64,000 nucleotides of DNA from Polytrichum commune (taxonomy: Eukaryota > Streptophyta > Polytrichopsida > Polytrichales > Polytrichaceae): NCBI GenBank assembly GCA_950295325.1, contig OX485804.1:34040001-34104000 (forward strand), written 5' to 3'. The position numbers were made by a program, and so were the translations under genes. Under the pieces are notes generated by a model that worked only from the letters and a program-made list of their open reading frames with translations, was not told the origin of the DNA and searched no databases. Below are positions 38,284 through 49,243 of the stretch, piece by piece. The number at the start of each line of letters is the position of its first letter. Position 1 is the stretch's first letter.

Positions 38284-38409
38284 CCGCTCGCCTTATTTTG
38301 CTCAAGACTCCTCTTGGTGCAAGGTGCGGTTTACTGCCTACCTTGCAGTGGTGGGCTCTTGGCTTCCTACCCACCTAACTAGTTCCTTTTTTTATCAAGT
38401 AGAGAGAAT

Positions 38410-38485
38410 ATGGCCTTATTAACTAAAATGAGCCAATTGGGCCATTATGAGCCAATTGGGAACGTGCATTGGGAACGTGGATAAC
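38410..38485 (+). repeat. Left terminal inverted repeat of giant element
   Basis: Starts ATGGCCTTATTAAC, then TGAGCCAATTGGGC twice and TTGGGAACGTG twice. The outer 31 bases pair with the right end with three mismatches. Confidence 0.85.
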
Positions 38486-38651
38486 GAGATAATACCCATA
38501 AAATTGACATCATTGACAAGGTTTACAAGAAGAGTATGTTCATCAAGATTATAAAAGACAAACAAACACACTATTTCATGCGCGGTGGCTGGTACATATA
38601 AGTTACAAGAGTGCATATTGTTACCAAAAGCAAAACTGAACCCAGCTGTAA

Positions 38652-38892
38652 CCACGGGAGTTCACCCGTGACCTCCAACAGATGACACTAACCACGAGGG
38701 AACGATCGTGACCAACCAAAGCCATGCAACACACGACGCAATATCCATAACACATGCATGAAGGTCTCCAAGTAATAGCCGACAACAGAAGTGAGGGTCA
38801 AATAATATATTGAATGAATCATAAATGCCACAGTGGGCACAAAATATGTCACAAAATCAAACAATTGTTGTAACCACGGGTGAACACCCGTA
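38652..38892. repeat. Three degenerate palindromes, left subterminal
   Basis: Copies start at about 38652, 38692 and 38874; the last is nearly full (CCACGGGTGAACACCCGT). They lie between the left end and the tail gene. Confidence 0.65.
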
Positions 38893-38918
38893 GACAATCT
38901 ATGTCCATAAAAGTCAAG

Positions 38919-39475
38919 CTATCTACTAGAGGAGTATGAATTGGCAATCCTACTCAACATTTTGCCATGGCCTTGTCTTTGACGAAGACTACATTCCTTG
39001 CGCTTGACGCCTTCAAGGCGTTGTTTCTCGTTCATTAAAACTATGGCATCCCGAAGTTGTTTCACCCTTGCAGACACGTAATCAGACATTGATGAGGTGT
39101 TATTGGGCGAACTACACCGCCAACATCCAGAACTGTTTCCTGAGCCCGTGGGTGAACTGGGGTGAGTGCTTAGGAGAGCGAGGTGTCTCTTCGCCCGAGC
39201 TCGTGTGAACGGAGCTGCAACCACGGGCGGGACCGGAACAACAACCTCAACCGCGACCGGAACAGCCTCCGCAACCGCAACGTCGCGAGTTTGGAGCATC
39301 TGTGTCTAACACAACAAATCACATGATGAAATTAGTATCACTAGGATGAAACAGAACCGCAATTCGTTGGAAGTAATGTGGATATTGAATTACCTTAGGG
39401 CATGGAGATGTCACTTCGGCAGAGTCGGGGCTAGAATTCGCAGCACGTTGTCGACGAGGTGGAGTGGCAATATTG
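38919..39475 (-). CDS. Small tail gene, Pro/Val-rich with C-terminal charged helix
   Basis: Two exons join in phase: one ending at 39394 (donor AAG|GTAATT) reads RRQRAANSSPDSAEVTSPCP, and one from 39299 (after GACACAG) to the stop at 38919 reads MLQTRDVAVAEAVPVAVEVV onward. Features are an Ala/Val/Pro-rich start, a basic TRARAKRHL patch, a Ser-rich middle, and a helix DYVSARVKQLRDAIVLMNEK before an Arg/Ser-rich end. No domain recognised. It may be the last exons of the longer minus-strand gene or a separate accessory gene. Its upstream start is unclear. Confidence 0.45.
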
Positions 39476-39720
39476 TTCTTAGGTCGCGTTTGCAATGGGG
39501 AATGTTGTTAGGATACATGGAGATAAGATTGCATGGAAAAAAGACATTGTGTCAAAGAGGAGCCCTTGGTACCACAGAGAAGATGAACATGTGCAAAAAG
39601 ATTAAATAGGAGCTGGCTAAGTCATCCACATTAAAGTTCTCCATAACAACCATGATTAACAAGAACACAATATTCAGAGTCCAAGTTGACTAATAAACTC
39701 ATTGACTCAACTACCACATA

Positions 39721-39922
39721 GCCACGTGTGTTCACCCGTGGGACTTTGACTCTACAACTCTCCACAGCCACGGGTGAGCACCGGTGGGACATTGACTCAA
39801 CAACCACATTGCCACGGGTGAACACCCGTGGGACATTGACTCAACCACCACATTGCCACGGGTGAACACCCGTGGGACATTGACTCAACCACCACATTGC
39901 CACGGGTGTTCACCCGTGGGAC
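39721..39922. repeat. Palindrome array, 5 copies
   Basis: Copies at about 39721, 39767, 39811, 39855 and 39899 (period 44-46). The spacer is of the GACTCAACAACCACATT type, found only here. It lies in noncoding DNA between two minus-strand coding blocks. Confidence 0.85.
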
Positions 39923-40150
39923 ACTGCCAGTCTTTCAATGTGGTTTAGAATAGTCTGGTATTCTCTAACAGCGTAGTAGAAAACCATTGTGGAAGCATTC
40001 ATGACCACAACATGTTTGAATGAACAAATCCACAAGAACAAAACAACTTGCAAATGCAGCAGACAGGCAACAAAGTATCAACTCCACTTATTTCAATTAT
40101 TATGTACACTAAGTACACATGTGCAGTATTGGTGGCCCCAACAGGGGGTT

Positions 40151-40929
40151 CTACATAGTCATCTGCGCCTCTGGAACTATACGGGCAGAAGTCAATGTTT
40201 TATGTCTAGCTAGTGACTGATTAAAAATATGTGAACTAGGCAGCTCTAGATTGAAGGGTTCCTGGCCTGACGGATAAGGGTTGCTCCCCACAAAATCTGG
40301 CACATACTGTTGAGAACTCAAGAGCCTTTGCAGGTAATTATGCAAAGGATCCAAGCTCTGGTTTGACACAAATGGGGGCGGGTTAATGTAGCTCCCAGGA
40401 GGGTTAGGGATGCATTTGTAAGGGGAGTCATCTACAAGTAATGTATTTCTAAGAGTTGGGGGCTTCGAGTGCGGCACTGGAAATATAGATTATCAATAAA
40501 TGCGCTCAGGTCTTTCATGAAGAAGCTCGAATTGGCGTTCACTGGACTAGGAAGAACTTGTCCTCTCTCATCCTTCAGAGTGTCACACAATTCTTGCCCA
40601 AACACATACTCTGGCTGTCTACAACCTTTGAAGAAGTGTCGGACAATTGGCTGAAGATTCTTCATAAGCTTCGACGACCAAATGACAACATGGAAGTTGG
40701 AAAGAACAAACCGCAGAAATCGGAGTAATCCTTTCCGCAGTATGAGGGCACTATACGGGAGGAAGAGTGGAGCCAACTCCCCAGTTATCAGGGGGCTATG
40801 TTGCGATTCAAGAGTCTTCCTCATGTTCGCATTGTCGCACTTTGTTGGCCTCACAAGGATCCCGTTGACATCCAGCACTAACCAAATCTTCTCTCTCCGA
40901 TGGACAATAGTGCTTGGAGAGGTGAGGAT
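40151..40929 (-). CDS. FCP1/NIF-like HAD phosphatase domain, frameshifted
   Basis: The exon opens after CGCCAG|ATCCTC and runs to TAG at 40153-40151. It carries WLVLDVNGILV near residue 20, LRKGLLRFLRFVLSNFHVVI with IWSSK, and after a frame change near 40480 the block LLVDDSPYKCIPNPP. This order (nucleophile loop, PG(L)xxFL, WSS, DDSPYK) is that of FCP1/SCP-type HAD phosphatases, which act on phospho-Ser/Thr of the RNA polymerase II tail and other targets. The canonical DxDGT second Asp is Asn here (DVNG), as in a plant NIF-like subgroup, so catalysis may be altered. Phase does not fit cleanly with the exon upstream, so it may be a separate gene or follow an indel. Confidence 0.75.
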
Positions 40930-41192
40930 CTGGCGATGACAAAATTGAAGGTCATTTTATAGGATCTTTGTCTACGGAAAAATAGATTATCAATTATGGT
41001 CAACTAAGGAAACAATATGCTCGATAGCTATGTGTATGCAACAGCAAGAGATGTGTATGCCTGCATATTTATGAATTGCGTTTGCCAGCTAGGATTGATT
41101 ATCATACTGAAGGGGTTATATCGACATTGGCTGAATGACCTGTTGCCAAATCCACACAAGAATTATGAGATACAATGTTCAATGTCAGCTTC

Positions 41193-41450
41193 TCCCACGG
41201 GTGAACACCCGTGGGCAAAAGATCAAAACCCACTGGTGAACTGAGAAGTAATATAATAACTGAGAAGTAAAATGAAAACATAGACGAACATATGAGTGGA
41301 GTTATATTCCTAATATTGGGATATTCCAAGTGCCCATGGGTGAACACCCGTGGGCCTCTCACAACTTCAGATTGAGTGGCCCACGGGTGAACACCCGTTA
41401 TGCCTCTCACAATTTCAGAGTGAGTGGCCCACGGGTGTTCACCCGTGGGC
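41193..41450. repeat. Palindrome array, 4 copies
   Basis: Copies at 41193, 41332, 41379 and 41427; the last three have period 47-48 and spacer CTCTCACAACTTCAGATTGA. They lie between the 41583-43326 exon and the FCP1-like exon. Confidence 0.85.
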
Positions 41451-41582
41451 CACTCAACTCATTTGCTTAGAAGAGGCCACAAGTGAGCACATAGTTATTT
41501 GCCTACTACTAAGTAATCCAAATAATTACATTTAATTATCTCACTATTACTTGGAATACTCAAATATGACTGCATATATTAC

Positions 41583-43326
41583 CTGGAGCTTGAATGTGGG
41601 GGGGATCCGCAGCAATTGCCGGTTGTGCTTCAGCAATACGACTGTCGCGAGGGCTTGAGGACTCAGCAGCTCCAACATGCACTTCCCTTCTAGGTGACTC
41701 AAGCACTTCAGCAATGTCAATAACCTCCATAGTGGAATCAACAACACTGCCCTCTTGAGCGGCCGAAGAACCCGGGAATTGACCTCGTCCTTGACGATGC
41801 TTTGGGGCTTCGAACTCTATCCATCTCTTCCTCATTTTCTTCAATGAAGCAGCTTGAAGAACATGCTTCACCTTCACTGCTTCACAAAACGCCGGAGTGG
41901 ACAGATAAGCGAACATCTTGTGATAGTCGTAAGACTTGAACAAAAACGCAAGATTGAGTCGCACGTTTTCGGGAACCTCCACCAAAAGTTTGTCGACATA
42001 TGCAGCAAAATGCACTTTGTCCTTCCCCTCCGAATCCTTGCCCGTGTCAGGCCTCCCAGCCCACAACGGGTGCGGGTCATCAACAAAGTTGAGCTTTACT
42101 CTGTTGTAACCAGGCGTCCCGTAGCCTTCATCCTCGGAATCGTCTGTCATGTAGTCGGCAAACGTTCCCCGAACCCGAGGCGGAGCTCGATCTCTCACCT
42201 TCACCCTCACGTCAAGCTCCACGCATCTTTCGGGCAAATCGTCATCACTATCCAGACATATCACTTCAGTTCGAACGACCACCTCAGCCTGATTAGATGG
42301 TTCCGCTACTGAAGGCTCCTCTGCAACCACCACGGCAGCGGAATCCTGGTTTGGTCGCCCTTGACCTAGGACCTCCAGAACAGCAGCGGCAACCTCCTCC
42401 ACAGGCGAACTGACGTTCAATTCGATGTTTTTCCCTTCAACATTCTCAGCTTCGGCCATGATTGTATCCGGCAAAACATCTTCCACATCCGCTGCCTGGC
42501 CCGACTCGACCTCGCGATCCAAGCCAGAATGATCCATCGCCTCCAAAGACCGAGAATGATCCCCAACTTCAGGGGGACGAAGAGATGAATGTCCCCTTCG
42601 GGGAGCTTTCACCTTACTCCTGGCAGACTTTTTTGATGTAGGCAATCCAGCAGGATTAGCCTCCAAATGAACTTCGGGCGCTGAATGAATACGCTCCTCC
42701 TCGTCCGATACATCCATAGAGTGAATAGGAAGTTGTTCATCGCTACGTCCCCCTGAATCTGACAGAGCAAACCCGCGGCCGGGTGTAGATGGGATCCCAG
42801 ACGAAACAGATCCCACATGGAGTCGGTCCCTGTGCAAGGGTTGTTGTCGAACTTCCTTGACATTGGAAGCTTCAACGTGCGCCTCACCCTCGCGCTCCCC
42901 CTCCACAACCCCCACGGGTGCGCACCCGTGGGGTACATGCTCCGGGGACATGGCCATCAGGGACATGGCCATCAGGGACATGTCCTCTGGGGACAACACC
43001 ATGGAAGACGCCTTAAAGTTCAAGGCCTCCGTCTCAGCTTCCTTCATGGCATTCGCAATTGCAGCATCAATTGCGTCGTCCAAAACATCCTCCTCTACCT
43101 CCTCCTCCTCTTCATCCTCCTCGGACGGGACATTCGCACGCTTCCTCCTTATCTCGCGCTCAACGATCGTATCGTCATCTGTGCGAATTTCTTCTTCTTC
43201 CAACTCCTGTACATTTCCTTCTTTGTTCCACCTTTGAAGGTTCCAGTCAAATGCTAAAAGCATTTTAAGTATCGCCACATCCATGCTCTCAACAGGCACA
43301 ATATTGACAACCTTCATACCCATGGC
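41583..43326 (-). CDS. Giant-element minus gene: large acidic exon
   Basis: The exon starts after GTGCAG|GCCATG and ends CCAG|GTAATA, 581 codons. The start MGMKVVNIVPVESMDVAILK continues the previous exon in phase 0. Residues 30-75 are rich in Glu and Asp (EDEEEEEVEEDV). The middle is Ser/Glu/Val-rich and low in structure. The last 200 residues look folded (FADYMTDDSEDEGY, ENVRLNLAFLFKSYDYHKMF). A palindrome copy lies in frame at 42910-42933 and encodes PHGCAPVG. No domain recognised. Confidence 0.65.
42910..42933. repeat. Single palindrome copy within coding exon
   Basis: A perfect copy with GC centre sits in the acidic exon, in frame, next to a short repeat that encodes MSLMAM twice. All other copies are in noncoding DNA. 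Confidence 0.9.
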
Positions 43327-43430
43327 CTGCACATAACAATGCATGAGAAATATCCTATCAATCAGAAATGTAAATTCAATTTATCCTTATTGGGAACCTC
43401 ACACATTAGTCTAACCTAGCAGGTTCCAAG

Positions 43431-43694
43431 GCCCACGGGTGTTCACCCGTGGGCTCATGCCAGCAACTGAGAGACATAGCCCACGGTTGTTCACCCGTGG
43501 GCTAATGCCAACAATTGAGAGACATGGCCCACAGGTGAACACCCGTGGGCTAATGCCAGCAAATGAGAGACATAGCCCACGGCTGTTCACCCGTGGGCTA
43601 ATGTCAGCAAATGAGAGATATAGCCCACGGGTGTTCACCCGTGGGCTAATGCCAGAAAATGAGAGACAAAGCCCACGGGTGCTCACCCGTGGGC
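43431..43694. repeat. Palindrome array, 6 copies, exact 48-bp period
   Basis: Copies start at 43431, 43479, 43527, 43575, 43623 and 43671. Spacers are variants of TAATGCCAGCAAATGAGAGA plus CATA. The array fills the intron between exons 43798 and 43326. Confidence 0.95.
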
Positions 43695-43797
43695 CCATGC
43701 AACCAAGTGGGAGTTATGAGCCGAGCTCATGCAAACAGATAGATGCATACTCAAAAATGAAAACTATTAATCAGGGGATACTTTATGTAAGACTTAC

Positions 43798-44589
43798 ATG
43801 AGCCACTATATGCGCCTTATTGCCTCCGCAAATATTCAAGAAATAGGAGCCCTCGAGATGTGAAGGCTTGATGATGTCGATGTAAGTCTGCATCCTCAAC
43901 TCCCCCTTAAACAATGTCTTCGCCTCCTCATTGGAATACGTTTTTTTCTCGGAATAACGTTCGTAAAGTCCGGGATAATGCATATCAATCATTCTCTTAG
44001 ATCCGCAAATCCGCAAAGCCACCTCCGAACTCGTTTCGCCCCATTCAGGAAATATGCAAGTTGTAATCCGCAGAGCACTCGATTCGAAGAAGCAATCTCG
44101 GGAAGCAATTTTCTCCTCCTTCGTCCCACGGTAAATTGCATCACAAAATCTAACATTTTTCGGCAAGTGCGTCCTGAGAACATTGTGTATGAAATGCCGG
44201 TCTGGAAACTCCGACACCACAGTCCACAATCGGGGTGAACTGACCAGACCTGGATAATCACGACGAAGACCTTTCAAAGTGAAATCCACTACCTCCTTGA
44301 AGCGCAAACCACCGTCTGATCCAGACTTGAAGCCAGGAAGAAACCTCGTGTCCATGTACGCATGCAATACTGGTGACAAAAATGGTCCACCATCGACTTT
44401 GTACTTGTTGTCAATAGACAACACGACATGCTCCTGTCTAACCTCGGTGGGATGCGAGCCCAGTATGTTTCTGACCCCTTCTATAAATCGGTCAGGAATA
44501 GGTAGTTTTTTCCTGGTCGGATTCATAGCGTTGACAAGGTACTCCGCTCCAAGTAAGTCGACCAGTCGTTCTCGCTGGAGTTGCCAAAC
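43798..44589 (-). CDS. Giant-element minus gene: exon with MNPTRKKLPIPDRF
   Basis: The exon opens after CCAATAG|GTTTGG and ends CAT|GTAAGT, exactly 264 codons, phase 0 on the downstream side. It reads VWQLQRERLVDLLGAEYLVN, then RFIEGVRNILGSHP, a central DCFFESSALRITTCIFPEWG and an end GSYFLNICGGNKAHIVAH that flows into the next exon. Composition is globular with no low complexity. I do not recognise the fold; the ICGG...AHIVAHAMGMKVVNI stretch loosely recalls a glycine-rich nucleotide-binding loop, which is only an impression. Confidence 0.7.
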
Positions 44590-44654
44590 CTATTGGCAAG
44601 CTTCCACACTCTTCATAATTCCCGGTCAATAGTTTCCTTCTGTTCTACATTGAC

Positions 44655-45061
44655 TATATATATCTCGGGGTCGGAACAAGACATTGTGCCATTGCGATAT
44701 AAGTCTCATTTTTCTTCTTCCGATTAACCGCCCATTCGCGCATAGTCTTCAAAGTATGTCGAGGGTGCTCCTCTCCATCTCTGGTGACGAGGATTTGATC
44801 CGCAGCCAGGTCGAGCTCCATCTCTGTCAATCCTCGAAATTGCTTCATGTCGTTCTTCACAACTTTCTTCGACTTAAATCCTTTCGCCTCCTTCGCTAGA
44901 GCTCCTGTTTTGGGATCTATGTAGTCCCCACTCTCGTATTCAGTGAACACCCTCTCCCACTTCCTCCATATGTCATCACTCAATACAGGCAGCACGTGCT
45001 CCATTATCAAGTTGTTCTCCTTCTCAACTCGGAACGTCCACATTATGCACGTAATGAAGGC
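44655..45061 (-). CDS. Giant-element minus gene: exon with AFITCIMWTF
   Basis: The exon opens after CACACAG|GCCTTC and stays open for about 130 codons. It reads VEKENNLIMEHVLPVLSDDI, GDYIDPKTGALAKEAKGFK and a basic AVNRKKKNETY. Its donor near 44.66 kb is unclear, and the DNA from there to 44590 has competing frames. Soluble, charged, no domain recognised. Confidence 0.6.
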
Positions 45062-45119
45062 CTGTGTGAAACATAATATTAGAGGCATTCTCAATGATAG
45101 CAACAGTATGATAGCAAAG

Positions 45120-45237
45120 GCCCACGGGTGAACACCCGTGGGCACATCAACCTGGTTGATGCAAAGGCCCACGGGTGTTCACCCGTGGGCGCATCAACTA
45201 GGTTGATGCTAAGGCCTACGGATGAGCACCCGTGGGC
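45120..45237. repeat. Palindrome array, 3 copies, cut by solo LTR
   Basis: Copies at 45120, 45167 and 45214 (47-bp period). The spacer ATCAACCTGGTTGAT is itself an inverted repeat. The fourth copy is at 47716-47739. Taking out the LTR and one ATCAA puts it 47 bp after the third copy. Confidence 0.95.
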
Positions 45238-45244
45238 GCATCAA

Positions 45245-47694
45245 TGTCGAGGTCACCTTCAAACCCTCAACAAACTTAGACGGTGTAACCCGCTGCTGAC
45301 CGGTTTACATGGAAGTTACTCCCACCAAAATTTGACCCTTCATTTGATTTCCATTTCTAGTGAAGGTGTTTGCACTCATATAATCTTAGTTTTGTGATAC
45401 ATAATCTTAATGCTCTTTTAAATCCTCAAGGACAAATTGACCTAAGTTTTCAAGTTTATGTTCCCCAAAATCTAATGTCAAGGTTAGGTGTTCCTAAACC
45501 TTTATTAGATTTTACATCTTATATGGATTTAGTAACATAATCTTTTTTCTAATCAAGAGCCCTTTATAAATCTCTAAGGATAAAGTGTCCAAGTCTTTAA
45601 GTTTATGTTCCCCGAAACCCTAATGTCAAGGTTAAGTGTTTTTAGGGAGAACATCGTTCATACATACAATATCTTTCATGGTTTGAATGATCGTAAAAGA
45701 TTCTTAATCCATTTAAGAATGTGTGTTTATGATAAGTTCACAATTCCTTTGAAAGTCAAAACATACTCCTTCACTAAAGTATATTCATAAGATTTTCTTC
45801 CGATACTCAATTCCTAGAGTTCACATTCATATGCATGAAATCTTTCATTCCAAATGCTTGCCCTATGGTTACTCAAGTTCTTTCATTTGTAATCCCTAAA
45901 TCATCATTTTAGAGTTTCTTTGGAGATCTTTAGGAAATCCTACGTAATCATTTCAAGTTCATTTGAATGACAAGATGCGTTTAGAGATGACATCTTGGAT
46001 TGTCGTTTGATGTGGCCTAATCGACGGCCATCTCCTTTCGGTCCTCCTCTTGATGGTGAAACCGATATCTCCACCGAGTAAAGTACCTTGTACTCTTTAA
46101 CCCATGATTCTCCGATTCCAACTAACTTAGATGAAATTGCTCCGATTCCGAAAATGTGTCCTCCAAGTTCAAAATGTAATTTCTCAAAGAGGTCCTTCTC
46201 TTTTTGCTATTTTTAACCCGCCTTCAGTTTTCAAACTTCTCCAAACAAAACTAGGCTTGGGTGTTTGTTTTACGGCCGTACACCTTCAAATTCTCCTATT
46301 TGCACATTCCCCAAGTTTTTGAGGACTTTCCGAATCCTTCCAAGTCTTCGAGCGCAAGGATCTTTCAATTCTTTGAATCTCGAATGCCAAGGATCTTTCG
46401 ATCCTTAATGTTTTCTAAACTCGCGGCCTCCAGTCTCAAGGGCCTCCAGTCACTCATGGGCCTCCAGTCTCACGGGCCCCCAGTATCCAAGGCCTCCAGT
46501 CTTCTTCAAGTCCGAGGATAATATTTCAACCCTTTAAGTTCGAACGCCTCCGAGGATATATTTCAATCCTTTAAGCTCCGCGAGGATATATTTCAATCCT
46601 TTAAACTCCGCGAGGATATATTTCAATCCTTTAGTCTTCAAGCGCGAGGATATATTTCAATCCTTTAGGTCTTCAAGCTCGAGGATCATATTTCAATCCT
46701 TTAGGTCTTCAAGCTCGAGGATCATATTTCAATCCTTTATGTCTTCAAGTCCAAGGATCATATTTCAATCCTTTAGGTCTTCAAGTCCAAGGATCATATT
46801 TCAATCCTTTAGGTCTTCAAGTCCGAGGATCATATTTCAATCCTTTAGGTCTTCAAGTCCAAGGATCATATTTCAATCCTTTAGGTCTTCAAGTCCGCCA
46901 CCTCAAGTTGCTTGCGTTGAATGAGGTGAATTAGGTGCCATATGTGGCCCCTTTATATAGGCTTTGAATTCAAAGGAATTTAAGATGTGGCGGTTAGGTC
47001 TTTAAATGTTTGTATTTACTAATTTTAGCCATGTATGTTCTCACAGTCTAAATTCAGCCCGGTCAGATCTATAATTAGACTGCCACGTGCTTAAAATAGA
47101 TCTACCCATGAAGTACATACGGGCATGTTCTAACCGCCTAGATGTGCCATTGGTAGTTACAACCCCCCCTTCATCCATTCATCCGCATTGCACCCATCCA
47201 TTCATTCTCATTGCATAAGTTCATTAAAAAGAAATGGGTAGTTTATGTTCATCCGAAGGGATTTCATCCCCCTCGGGTATGTCCTTTCATCCTCCCCCTT
47301 TGTCCTAAGTGTTTACCACCTTTCTCACTAACCTATCTACTAATTGGTGAGGTGGCTCGGTGAGGTGGCCCCGTGCCCTAATCTGCTCTCGGTGTTGCTC
47401 CCTGTTCCCGGGCCGCTCCCAGCTTGTTCCCAGCTCCCGGTGTTCCCGGGGGTCGTTCTCCCCACTCCCGGTGTTCCCCGCGCTGCTCCCCGCTCCCGGT
47501 GACGCGTGGCAGCCTGTAGCTGCCAGCCCTAAGTCCCATCGAGGCTGGTGGATCGCGGATGTTGGTCACTTTATCTCTCCATCTCCCTCTCAACGTCCAT
47601 CTTCGGGCCCCTAGGCCCCCTTCTGCTTCAAGCTATGTGTTTACTCCTTAGCGCTTCTGACACCGCCGCCGGTGCGGTGCGGTGTGGCTACACA
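45245..47694 (-). mobile_element. 2450-bp solo LTR, copy 2, inserted in giant element
   Basis: On the minus strand it starts TGTGTAGCCACACC and ends GTGACCTCGACA, and is flanked by ATCAA (45240-45244 and 47695-47699). It shares its last ~90 bp and scattered blocks (TAACCTTGACATTAG, AACTTGAAA...AAGGA) with copy 1 at 21365-23976. The insertion lies in an intron of the minus-strand gene and splits a palindrome array at a spacer. Confidence 0.9.
46530..46900 (-). repeat. 36-bp tandem repeats inside solo LTR copy 2
   Basis: About eight to ten units of TTCAAGTCCAAGGATCATAT plus TTCAATCCTTTAGGTC. Older units to the left read GAGGATATATTTCAATCC. This differs from the 37-bp repeat of copy 1. Confidence 0.8.
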
Positions 47695-47715
47695 ATCAAC
47701 CAGGTTGATGCCAAG

Positions 47716-47739
47716 GCCCACGGGTGAGCACCCGTGGGC
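47716..47739. repeat. Palindrome copy right of solo LTR
   Basis: Fourth member of the 45.1-kb array, with the same spacer type (ATCAACCAGGTTGATG). Confidence 0.9.
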
Positions 47740-47836
47740 ACATTCTACAGATGGACACACCCATCGATATAACCTCCACATCATCTATGTGCCAACAAAT
47801 TAAATAAATTTCGAATGTAAAAGATGTAGAAAATAC

Positions 47837-49138
47837 CTTCCACTTCTTGAAGGCTTCCGAATTGTTGGACTTCTCGCGTGTGGTACGCGCAGGTCTTCCA
47901 CGCCTTATCCATGTCTTTCAAGAGTGCTGAATGCATTCCGTAAACAATGGAAAATGCTTTCTATATTCCGTGTCGAGGTTGAATACGCCAGATAGGTGGA
48001 ACAGAGGGTCGTCATCACCTTCGGGGGGCCCAGACAACGTTGCACGGCCATTTCGAGAAGAAACTTTTCACTTCCTCTGTGCTGCTGGGGTCATTCACAT
48101 ACTCCCGGCAGGCTGCTAAGGTGTGTTGTCCGTTGACCACATGAAAAGTTTTGTTCTGCAGGTCCGCAAATTTTGACGGTTTTCTCCGCCTATCGGATGG
48201 AACAATTGTCAAGAAGTTGGGGTGGATCTTCGGAATGAAGGCATAGTTGAACAACCACGTCTTCATCTCCCTCAAGTGCGCCTCAGAAATGGGACGGCAA
48301 TTGTACCCTACATCTCCCCGCTCTATATTATCAATGCTGACGAAACCATTGACACCTTCGCCGAATATCCACACCCTGTCGTATTTATTCTTGAATATGA
48401 TCATATCCATCAACCTGTCTCCAACCGATTTGTCTGGAGGTCCTTGGGGTGAACGCTTCGGAATCTTCTCGAGTTCAAGGAAGGGACCCTCTTCGGAAGT
48501 TTTCTTCTTCCCCTTCTTCGACACAATGTCCTTGCTGGGAGTCTCTTCAATTACCAATTCTTGTCTTTCAGCAGGTCTCGTCTTCTTCCTAGATGTCTCG
48601 GTTCGGCCATCCCCGGGATCCTTCCTCTTCCCATCGCGGATTTGTTTCTTCTTCAAAGACGTTTCCAACCTTGCCGCCTTTGCCTCCTCAACTATAACCT
48701 GCACTCTTCTGAGAGCAGATTTGTAGTCTTGCTCAATCATCACTGATCTCTCCTCCACGCTCCTCGTGTGCACATTTGTCTCGCAGTATTCTATGCAATA
48801 GGTGAGAAATTCACCGTTCAATAAGCGGATGTTTTCGCCCTCGTTGTTGAGCTCTTCATTCACATCCGCGTAGGAGAAAGACTCCACAAAGCCAGCAACC
48901 TTGAAGTCCTTCTTCCTTTCTGAGGACTTGCACATTATCAATACACGTTGTCCATCTGCTTGAACATCCAATACCTACTTCGCCTTCAGATATTTTCGCC
49001 ATTTGGAATTAGGACCAGTTTTTGTGTACAACGACAATACTGTTGTCTCACCGAAGCCACTGTACTGCATGAACCATTTCACTTCAGGTCCCAATACCTC
49101 AATCTCGTAATTCACCGCTCTGCCCAATCCTCCGGAGA
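47837..49138 (-). CDS. Giant-element minus gene: ParB/DGQHR-like exon, with in-frame TAG and frameshifts
   Basis: The exon opens after CATCTACAG|TCTCC and ends AAG|GTATTT. It continues the H3-like start with VSGG, then VLGPEVKWFMQYSGFGETTV. In-frame TAG sits at 48975-48977. Further on is a basic coiled stretch (RVQVIVEEAKAARLETSLKK, KTRPAERQ). The domain near the end has YNCRPISEAHLREMKTWL, FLTIVPSDRR and FHVVNGQHTLAACREY (48094-48150). The NGQHTLAA signature fits the DGQHR/ParB-like nuclease superfamily, which includes ParB centromere-binding proteins and DndB. The frame shifts at a six-C run (48023-48028) into PEGDDDPLFHLSGVFNL, and again near 47.92 and 47.87 kb. Confidence 0.7.
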
Positions 49139-49243
49139 CTGTAGATGAAAATGCAATTGTTAGTAATCCACATACTATAAAATCCCATCTCGAAATTTAT
49201 GAATCACAAAAGATGGAAGTGCACATAGGTATTGTGCTTATAC

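Noticed and set aside
38406-38413. Longer target duplication GAATAT for the giant element
   Set aside because: Six bases match only if the two ends are cut asymmetrically; symmetric ends leave GAAT.
43439-43801. ORFs reading through the palindrome arrays (peptides such as RVFTRG and GVHPWA)
   Set aside because: They are by-products of a 48-bp period, which is a multiple of three, so no stop appears; open frames occur on both strands.
47360-47614. GC-rich ORFs near the end of solo LTR copy 2
   Set aside because: They lie in a CGCTCCCGGTGTTCCC repeat within the LTR on both strands; no domain.
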